8,246 nucleotides of DNA, from contig CAZTYO010000021.1 of assembly GCA_964617925.1 (NCBI GenBank), forward strand, positions 1 through 8,246, in the 5' to 3' direction. This DNA comes from JABHIB01 sp964617925. Lineage in GTDB: Archaea > Nanobdellota > Nanobdellia > SCGC-AAA011-G17 > PNOQ01. The translations under genes and the position numbers were made by a program. Shown piece by piece: positions 1-4,128 of this stretch (the first letter of the stretch is position 1; every line of letters begins with the position of its first letter). Under the pieces are notes generated by a model. The model ran no database searches and had not been told where the DNA came from. It worked only from the letters and a program-made list of their open reading frames with translations.

Positions 1-269
1 AATTAACTGAAAAAGAAAAAGAGTGTGAAACTTGTGAACATTGTTATGGTTCTCCTGTTGAAGGTCCATCCGGTCAAGGTTGGGATTGTATAGTTGATGT
101 TGAATGTGAAGATGCTAGCGGAGAATTTGGAGATGATGCTGGAACAGGTCCTGGAATTGGGCAGGAAGTTTATGTTGCTCCTAATCCAGTTGCAGAAGTA
201 GTAGAGGGAGTTATTAAATTCTTTAAAGGATTATTTGGTAGGGAAGAATCTGAACCTGTAGTTGAATAA
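1..269 (+). CDS. C-terminal end of a Cys-rich hypothetical protein (5' end outside window)
   Basis: The open frame runs from the window edge (first full codon at position 3) to TAA at 267-269, giving 88 visible residues. The visible part has five cysteines near its start, at visible residues 8, 11, 14, 29 and 35 (CxxCxxC, then two more), followed by an acidic, Gly-rich linker. It ends in a hydrophobic, probably amphipathic helix (VIKFFKGLFG) and an acidic tail. The clustered cysteines could bind metal or form disulfides. The acidic, glycine-rich linker would suit an exported or surface protein, but no signal peptide or membrane segment can be judged without the N-terminus. I do not recognise the family. 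The uninterrupted frame and the TATA-like element of the next gene just after the stop support a real gene end here. Confidence 0.6.
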   Translation, partial: LTEKEKECETCEHCYGSPVEGPSGQGWDCIVDVECEDASGEFGDDAGTGPGIGQEVYVAPNPVAEVVEGVIKFFKGLFGREESEPVVE

Positions 270-282
270 TCTTTTTAGTTAA

Positions 283-294
283 TTTTTTATATAT
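283..294 (+). promoter_or_regulatory. Archaeal-type TATA element for the 313-537 gene
   Basis: A T-run leads into TTTATATAT at 286-294. Its centre is about 23 nt before the ATG at 313, the spacing expected when an archaeal TATA box directs transcription to start at or next to the start codon. No Shine-Dalgarno sequence precedes the ATG, which fits a leaderless transcript. In DNA this A+T-rich, chance matches are common. Confidence 0.45.
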
Positions 295-312
295 GTTTAT
301 TCTTATATTATT

Positions 313-537
313 ATGAATAAAGAAAATACTCTTGAAAAATATGTTTCTGAAGATGGTTTTGATATGTGTGTATTTTGTAAAACTGAGACTGAGTATAAAA
401 CTGATGTTATTATTGAGGAAAGGTCATTCTATGTTGAATGTGCCGGTCAATTATGCTCAGATTGTTATGTAGATATGGCAAAAGAAACCTCAATGAGTTA
501 CTATTTCATAAAGAAATATCTGGATGGTTATATTTAA
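313..537 (+). CDS. Small CxxC/CxxC protein, possible zinc-binding
   Basis: This 74-residue protein has cysteines arranged as C19-x2-C22, then C43-x4-C48-x2-C51. Two knuckle-like pairs about 25 residues apart are typical of small treble-clef or zinc-ribbon folds, so structural zinc binding is a reasonable inference. The rest is a charged N-terminus and an aromatic C-terminal helix rich in Tyr. There is no signal peptide or membrane segment, so it is probably cytoplasmic. The ATG at 313 lies about 23 nt after a TATA-like element and lacks a Shine-Dalgarno site, suggesting leaderless expression. It lies on the same strand as the genes at 589 and 786, but the 51-nt gap and a possible separate promoter make co-transcription uncertain. 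No family is recognised. It could be a nucleic-acid-binding adaptor or a small regulator. Confidence 0.65.
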   Translation: MNKENTLEKYVSEDGFDMCVFCKTETEYKTDVIIEERSFYVECAGQLCSDCYVDMAKETSMSYYFIKKYLDGYI

Positions 538-563
538 TTAAGAATAAATAGTATTATAAACGT

Positions 564-571
564 CTTAAAAT
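564..571 (+). promoter_or_regulatory. Possible TATA element for the 589-1214 gene pair
   Basis: CTTAAAAT lies about 21 nt before the ATG at 589, in line with the short TATA-to-start spacing of other genes in this window. There is no Shine-Dalgarno site before the ATG. The match is weak and rests mainly on position. Confidence 0.3.
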
Positions 572-588
572 CATTATTTTTGATTAAA

Positions 589-789
589 ATGAATAAAAAT
601 CTAGAAAAAGCAATAGAACAAATGACTGAAAGTAGAATTTATATTAAAGATGTAAAAGACGGAAAGGCAGATTACTTACCATGGGCTGGTGTTCTTGATG
701 AAAAACAAGAAGAACTTTTTGGTGAAATAATGAGATATGGTAATTTTAATGCTTTCGATGTTGATGAATATGTTAAAAATTTGAAATGA
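589..789 (+). CDS. Small hypothetical protein coupled to the nucleotidyltransferase
   Basis: This is a 66-residue acidic protein of unknown function. The ATG at 589 is preferred over an in-frame TTG at 580, since the TTG adds only three residues and neither has a ribosome site. Its TGA stop (787-789) overlaps the next gene's ATG (786-788) as ATGA, which implies translational coupling and a shared transcript with the cytidylyltransferase-like enzyme. The sequence looks soluble: a charged N-terminal helix, a short PWAGVLDE segment near the middle and a C-terminal DVDEYVKNL helix. There are no cysteines, membrane segment or signal peptide. The tight coupling suggests a role linked to the enzyme, such as a partner subunit, but nothing in the sequence names that role. 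Confidence 0.6.
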   Translation: MNKNLEKAIEQMTESRIYIKDVKDGKADYLPWAGVLDEKQEELFGEIMRYGNFNAFDVDEYVKNLK

Positions 790-1214
790 AAAAATTAATC
801 ATAGTGTCTGGTGGTTTTGATCCTGTACATAAAGGACATGTTAGAATGTTTAAAGAATCTAAAGAGATTGGAGACTATGTTGTTACTGCTTTGAATTCCG
901 ATGAATGGCTTGAAAGAAAAAAAGGGAAGCCGTTTATGAGGTTTGAAGAAAGAAAAGAAATTTTGGAAGCTTTTCGATATGTTAATGAAGTTATTTCTTT
1001 TAATGATTATGATGATACTGCTTCTGAGGCCATAAGAAAAATTTATGATAAATATAATTCCGAATATGAAATTTATTTTGCAAACGGCGGAGATAGAAAA
1101 ACCCATAATGTTCCTGAAATGTCTATCTGTGAAGAATTAGGAGTTAAAATGATTTGGAATGTTGGTGGTGAAAAAATACAAAGTTCATCTAAACTGATTA
1201 AAGGATCTAGATAG
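786..1214 (+). CDS. Cytidylyltransferase-like nucleotidyltransferase (HxGH superfamily)
   Basis: This 142-aa protein is the size of a single-domain member of the class I nucleotidyltransferase fold (glycerol-3-phosphate cytidylyltransferase, the heptose-phosphate adenylyltransferase domain of RfaE/HldE). These enzymes transfer a nucleotide from CTP or ATP to a phosphorylated alcohol or sugar and release pyrophosphate. The N-terminal GGFDPVHKGH (residues 9-18) carries the H15-x-G17-H18 nucleotide site. RFEERKEIL (52-60) and ANGGDR (99-104) are further family-like segments, and SSSKLI (133-138) sits where the family has its second nucleotide-binding motif (ISTT/SSS). The substrate cannot be read from sequence: glycerol phosphate, a sugar phosphate or another alcohol are all possible. 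It is less like archaeal FAD synthetase (RibL), which has a different core. The start overlaps the stop of the 66-aa gene, so it is probably translated by coupling. The gene ends 11 nt from the convergent LysRS-fusion gene. Confidence 0.85.
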   Translation: MKKLIIVSGGFDPVHKGHVRMFKESKEIGDYVVTALNSDEWLERKKGKPFMRFEERKEILEAFRYVNEVISFNDYDDTASEAIRKIYDKYNSEYEIYFANGGDRKTHNVPEMSICEELGVKMIWNVGGEKIQSSSKLIKGSR

Positions 1215-1217
1215 GAA

Positions 1218-1240
1218 GAGGATTATTAATCCTCATTTTT
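1218..1240. terminator. Hairpin between convergent gene ends, possible terminator
   Basis: GAGGATTA (1218-1225) and TAATCCTC (1227-1234) form a perfect inverted repeat around one central base, giving a short hairpin with about a 6-bp stem. It is followed on the plus strand by ATTTTT. It lies between the cytidylyltransferase stop (1214) and the minus-strand gene, whose stop codon (1226-1228) is inside the repeat. The T-run supports termination of the plus-strand transcript only; the minus side has no T-run. Confidence 0.4.
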
Positions 1241-2335
1241 CATAAACGGAAAAGCTATTACATCTCTTATTGATTCATTTCCAGTTAATAACATAACTAA
1301 CCTATCTATTCCTAATCCTAGACCTCCAGTTGGAGGCATTCCATATTCTATTGCTTTTATAAATGCTTCATCTAATGGGTGTGCTTCTTCATCTCCTCCC
1401 TTAAGTTGTTTTGCTTGTTCTTCTAATAAGGTCCTCTGCAAGATAGGATCATTTAATTCAGAATATGCATTTCCAATCTCAAAACCTGCTGCAAAAGGTT
1501 CAAATCTTTCAATTAATTCTAGACAATTTCTGTGCCCCTTACATAAGGGTGTTGATTCTTTTGGATGATCAATAACAAATACTGGACCATCTAAATTTTC
1601 TTCAACATATTGTTCAAATAATTCTTGCACTATTTGTCCTTTTGTTTCATTGTCATCGATATATGGAATTTTATCTAGATTCTTTTCTTTTATCTGTTCT
1701 ATAATTTCTTCTCTTGTTAAATTTTCAACATTTATTCCAGTATGTTCTTTAAACTTAATTGATTTATCTTTATTTAACCAAACTGGGTTAAAGGCTATAT
1801 CGCTTTCAGAATTTAATTTGTAAAATTCCTTACCATCTTTTTTTAGAATGTATATACTAAATCTATCTTTGTTATTTATTGTAGATTCTGAATTTAATGT
1901 TTCTAAATTATCTTCTTCTATTAACCTAAATAGCTCACTATCATTCATATTTATTGATATATAATCCCTATTTATTGATTCTACAATATCTCCTTCTCCT
2001 AAATCTGCTTTATTTATTATTTTATTTACATCTTCAAATACTTCTTCGTTTTGAAAATATATTTCTCCTTTATTACAGCCATATTTACTACAATAACTTT
2101 TTTTATGGCCAATTATACTATTTTCTGTGACTATTTCTGGATTATTTTTTTCTTTATTTGTATTAGAAGTAAATGAGTCAGAATAAGTATAATGTAAGGC
2201 TAATGCACATAATCCAACATATGATAATGGAACAATAGTTCGAATTGCCTTTTTTTTGAGATTTTTTAATTTAGTTTTAAGCCTAAACCATTTATCAGCA
2301 TCATATTTTTCTATTAATCTTTCAAGATCTGCCAT
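1226..2335 (-). CDS. Fusion of a membrane-anchored N-terminal region to the C-terminal part of class II lysyl-tRNA synthetase
   Basis: The frame encodes 369 residues in two unlike parts. Residues 1-195 have a basic segment (18-32), one hydrophobic stretch (about 34-50) and a polar region with C82 and C87; this part matches nothing I know. From about residue 196 (position 1750 downward) it is clearly the C-terminal part of class II LysRS: SELND (292-296) in the lysine-pocket region, and GLGLGIDRL (338-346), which is motif 3 with the ATP-binding arginine, R345. A normal class II LysRS is about 500 aa. Here the OB-fold anticodon domain, motif 1 and motif 2 are missing, so this protein cannot be a working synthetase alone. 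No Met suitable for an internal start lies near the junction. The start at 2335 has a TATA-like element about 30 nt upstream. It could be a true gene rearrangement, half of a split enzyme, or an assembly misjoin. A complete lysS should exist elsewhere. Confidence 0.8.
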   Translation of the reverse strand: MADLERLIEKYDADKWFRLKTKLKNLKKKAIRTIVPLSYVGLCALALHYTYSDSFTSNTNKEKNNPEIVTENSIIGHKKSYCSKYGCNKGEIYFQNEEVFEDVNKIINKADLGEGDIVESINRDYISINMNDSELFRLIEEDNLETLNSESTINNKDRFSIYILKKDGKEFYKLNSESDIAFNPVWLNKDKSIKFKEHTGINVENLTREEIIEQIKEKNLDKIPYIDDNETKGQIVQELFEQYVEENLDGPVFVIDHPKESTPLCKGHRNCLELIERFEPFAAGFEIGNAYSELNDPILQRTLLEEQAKQLKGGDEEAHPLDEAFIKAIEYGMPPTGGLGLGIDRLVMLLTGNESIRDVIAFPFMKNED

Positions 2336-2360
2336 TTTCCTAATATTTTTGACAATTTTA

Positions 2361-2376
2361 TTATTAAAAAGCTTTC
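2361..2376 (-). promoter_or_regulatory. BRE/TATA-like promoter of the LysRS-fusion gene
   Basis: Read on the minus strand, GAAAGC (2376-2371) followed by TTTTTAATAA (2370-2361) resembles an archaeal BRE plus TATA box. The TATA centre is about 30 nt from the ATG at 2335, predicting a very short or absent leader. Only a weak purine stretch (AGGAAA) precedes the ATG. Confidence 0.45.
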
Positions 2377-2396
2377 TATTTGTTGTTACTAGAAAG
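2372..2396. promoter_or_regulatory. 7-bp dyad overlapping the BRE of the LysRS-fusion promoter, possible operator
   Basis: CTTTCTA (2372-2378) and TAGAAAG (2390-2396) are perfect inverted copies separated by 11 nt, a half-site spacing that suits a dimeric DNA-binding protein. One arm covers the BRE-like GAAAGC of the minus-strand promoter, so binding would be expected to block TFB/TBP. A transcript hairpin is the alternative. There is no direct evidence for a regulator. Confidence 0.3.
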
Positions 2397-2424
2397 TAAA
2401 TAATATTATGCCGATAAATTAGTT

Positions 2425-2447
2425 ATTAAAATAAAAAAAATAAAAAA
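2425..2447 (-). terminator. T-rich terminator after the small membrane protein gene
   Basis: Immediately after the stop codon (2448-2450, read on the minus strand) comes a run of T tracts, TTTTTTATTTTTTTTATTTT, with no stem before it. Archaeal RNA polymerase commonly terminates at such T-tracts. This would separate the small membrane protein gene from the LysRS-fusion gene downstream, which also has its own promoter. Confidence 0.5.
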
Positions 2448-2660
2448 TTACCAAGGCAAAATGTTAAGCCTTAGTAATGCATATCCAACCCAAAGCACAA
2501 ATAATAAGTAAAAACTGCACCAACCTTTTGTCATTGGAAAATGTTTTTTATATCTCTTAAATTTCTTTCCATAGTATTTTGGACAACACCAAGAAATAGT
2601 GTTTACTATTAAACTATCTAAAAGAAAAAGATACCAAATTAGAGCTTCTATGTTAAACAT
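2448..2660 (-). CDS. Small two-helix membrane protein, function unknown
   Basis: This 70-residue protein has two hydrophobic segments, about residues 4-24 and 48-66, joined by a strongly basic loop (KYYGKKFKRYKKHF, 28-41). By the positive-inside rule the loop should lie in the cytoplasm, with both ends outside. Aromatic residues are frequent, and there are two adjacent cysteines (25-26) before the loop and one (48) at the second helix. The start is well supported: GGAGGTG (2674-2668) is a full Shine-Dalgarno match ending 7 nt before the ATG. This is the best ribosome site in the window and suggests efficient translation. The gene diverges from the lipoprotein gene at 2757 with 96 bp between the starts. 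I do not recognise the family; nothing points to a toxin or a transporter. Confidence 0.75.
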   Translation of the reverse strand: MFNIEALIWYLFLLDSLIVNTISWCCPKYYGKKFKRYKKHFPMTKGWCSFYLLFVLWVGYALLRLNILPW

Positions 2661-2667
2661 TTAGTTG

Positions 2668-2674
2668 CACCTCC
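2668..2674 (-). promoter_or_regulatory. Strong Shine-Dalgarno site of the small membrane protein
   Basis: GGAGGTG on the minus strand matches the anti-Shine-Dalgarno end of 16S rRNA exactly, 7 nt before the ATG at 2660-2658. It fixes this start and contrasts with the leaderless-looking genes around it. Confidence 0.75.
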
Positions 2675-2696
2675 AGTTAGTTTTTGTTTTTTTATT

Positions 2697-2704
2697 TTAA
2701 ATAA
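2697..2704 (-). promoter_or_regulatory. TATA element of the small membrane protein, part of a divergent promoter
   Basis: On the minus strand TTATTTAA (2704-2697) lies about 25 nt upstream of position 2675, placing the predicted transcription start just before the Shine-Dalgarno site of the 2660 gene. CCGATA upstream is a weak BRE candidate that overlaps the BRE of the opposite promoter. Confidence 0.4.
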
Positions 2705-2708
2705 GTAT

Positions 2709-2725
2709 CGGAAAAACTTATATAT
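2709..2725 (+). promoter_or_regulatory. BRE plus TATA promoter of the lipoprotein gene
   Basis: CGGAAAAA (2709-2716) followed by TTATATAT (2718-2725) is the clearest archaeal core promoter in the window. Transcription would be predicted to start near 2746, leaving a leader of about 10 nt that contains the GGTGAT ribosome site. Confidence 0.6.
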
Positions 2726-2745
2726 TTGTTAAACTTAAATAAAAT

Positions 2746-2753
2746 AGGGTGAT
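2746..2753 (+). promoter_or_regulatory. Shine-Dalgarno site of the lipoprotein gene
   Basis: AGGGTGAT contains GGTGAT, complementary to the 3' end of 16S rRNA. It ends 3 nt before the ATG at 2757. The spacing is normal if the pairing is measured from its upstream part. It supports this start. Confidence 0.55.
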
Positions 2754-2756
2754 ATT

Positions 2757-4097
2757 ATGAAAATTAATTCTTTATACAGTAAGGTTAAGTCTAGTTTGAA
2801 AACTGCAGCAATTACAACTTTGGCCGCAGTTACGTTTATTTCTGGTTGTGCTAGTGCATATACTAGTAAATATGAACACTTAGAAAATAGAGTAAACAAT
2901 GAAGTTTTGGAAAATGTTGATGGAGATAGAGTTGGTTTAGATGTTATTCCAGAAGAAGTTGATTATATTAGAAATGATGCACTTAGAATCTGTGGATTTT
3001 CTAAAGTAAGTGGAGAATATATTTCAATTTATGAAGATGTTAGAAAAAGCAATAAAAATCTTTTAGATGATGTTAAAGAAGATTTAGAAAATATAATTAA
3101 TATTAATCATGAAAGTCCCGTTGATCATCCCAAAAAAACAGTTTATATGACTGGAATTTATGACCACAGAGAAAGGGACGGAGATATTTTAGAACTTGAA
3201 ACTATAAATATTAATGGAGATCTTTATTTTACCGATCCTGTGAATAAATCAAGAATTTATGCTCAAAGGGATTATGAATTTTGGAATGATTCTTGGTGGA
3301 GATGGTACGCAGATGTTCACTATCCTGCAGATTTTGCACCTTGGTGGGATCCGGAAATTCGTGGAGTTTTTTATCATGATTATGATAATTTTCTCGATAG
3401 AGATTATGACAATGATGGCCTGACTAATTGGGCAGAGAGAAGAATGGGCACAAATCCATATAATTGGGATACTGATTTCGATGGCCTTAGCGACTTAACT
3501 GAATTGTGGATGGGAACAAATCCAAGAGATTCTGATACTGATAATGATGGATATTTAGATGGTTATGATCCTTATCCTTTGTGGCATTCAAGACATCATT
3601 GGAACCACAATCATCATCATTGGCACCATTGGTGGGATATGCACTACACATATATGAATCATAGACATAAACCCATTATGAAAGAAAGACACAAAATTCC
3701 TGGAAAAGTTTGGAAACAAAAAAAAGATAATAGAGAATATAAAAATAAGTTACGTTCTGAAGAATCAAATCTTAGAAATAAATTTGAAACTAAGAAAATT
3801 GAAGATAGAAAATATATTCGTCCAAATCCTAGACCTGTTAAGGATAAACCAAATAGGGAAATAGATACTCACAAAAGGGAATTGAAACCCCAGAGAGAGA
3901 TTAAACCGCGAACTAATAGAGAAGAAGAAGTTATTAAGCCACGAACTGTTAAACCAAAGATGCATAAACCAAAAGTTTACAAGCCAAAGAAGAAAGAAAC
4001 TAAGAAATCAGCTGTGAAACCTAGGCTTGATAATTCAAGTAAAAAAGACAGTTCAAAAGTAAAAAAAGATACTAAAACTGGTAAAAAGAAAAGATAA
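2757..4097 (+). CDS. Surface lipoprotein with TSP3-like calcium repeats, His/Trp-rich patch and basic tail
   Basis: This 446-residue exported protein starts with a basic region, a hydrophobic core (16-29) and a lipobox, ISGC, with C31 as the predicted lipidated cysteine. It should therefore be anchored outside the cell membrane. Residues 32-170 form a mixed domain I do not recognise. Residues 174-210 are very rich in Trp and Tyr. Residues 214-272 hold three thrombospondin type 3-like repeats with Asp ladders (DRDYDNDGL, DTDFDGLSD, DSDTDNDGY) and the usual GTNP spacer twice; these normally bind Ca2+. A patch at 277-304 has 12 His and 4 Trp in 28 residues and could bind transition metals. From about 306 to the end the chain is Lys/Arg/Pro-rich and probably disordered, with IKPRT occurring twice (382-386, 393-397). 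A structural or attachment role at the cell surface is inferred. The promoter, ribosome site and signal peptide agree on the start. Confidence 0.85.
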   Translation: MKINSLYSKVKSSLKTAAITTLAAVTFISGCASAYTSKYEHLENRVNNEVLENVDGDRVGLDVIPEEVDYIRNDALRICGFSKVSGEYISIYEDVRKSNKNLLDDVKEDLENIININHESPVDHPKKTVYMTGIYDHRERDGDILELETININGDLYFTDPVNKSRIYAQRDYEFWNDSWWRWYADVHYPADFAPWWDPEIRGVFYHDYDNFLDRDYDNDGLTNWAERRMGTNPYNWDTDFDGLSDLTELWMGTNPRDSDTDNDGYLDGYDPYPLWHSRHHWNHNHHHWHHWWDMHYTYMNHRHKPIMKERHKIPGKVWKQKKDNREYKNKLRSEESNLRNKFETKKIEDRKYIRPNPRPVKDKPNREIDTHKRELKPQREIKPRTNREEEVIKPRTVKPKMHKPKVYKPKKKETKKSAVKPRLDNSSKKDSSKVKKDTKTGKKKR

Positions 4098-4098
4098 C

Positions 4099-4110
4099 TT
4101 TTTTAAATAA
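4099..4110 (+). promoter_or_regulatory. T-run/TATA element before leuS
   Basis: TTTTTTAAATAA directly follows the lipoprotein stop codon. It may serve both as a T-rich terminator for that gene and as the TATA box for leuS, since its centre lies about 22 nt before the ATG at 4129. That spacing suits a leaderless transcript. An inverted repeat, ATAACTT (4094-4100) and AAGTTAT (4114-4120), flanks it. Confidence 0.4.
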
Positions 4111-4128
4111 AATAAGTTATTGATAAGT

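Noticed and set aside
795..1106. 103-aa minus-strand frame opposite the cytidylyltransferase gene
   Set aside because: Low-complexity Ile/Phe/Ser-rich translation is typical of the reverse of an A+T-rich coding gene, and the plus strand has clear family motifs.
1226..1750. Calling the minus-strand gene simply lysS
   Set aside because: Only the C-terminal part is present; motif 1, motif 2 and the anticodon domain are absent, so the name would mislead.
2336..2447. Possible small RNA or riboswitch in the gap before the LysRS-fusion gene
   Set aside because: The predicted leader is almost absent and the only structure is a short dyad better explained as a promoter-linked site; no conserved RNA fold was recognised.
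3765..3965. 66-aa minus-strand frame opposite the basic tail of the lipoprotein
   Set aside because: It is the Phe/Ser/Trp-rich mirror of the Lys/Arg/Pro tail, with no promoter or ribosome site seen.
3838..4090. DNA-level tandem repeat in the Lys/Pro-rich tail
   Set aside because: The KP and IKPRT recurrences are visible in protein but the codons vary and no fixed repeat unit exists.
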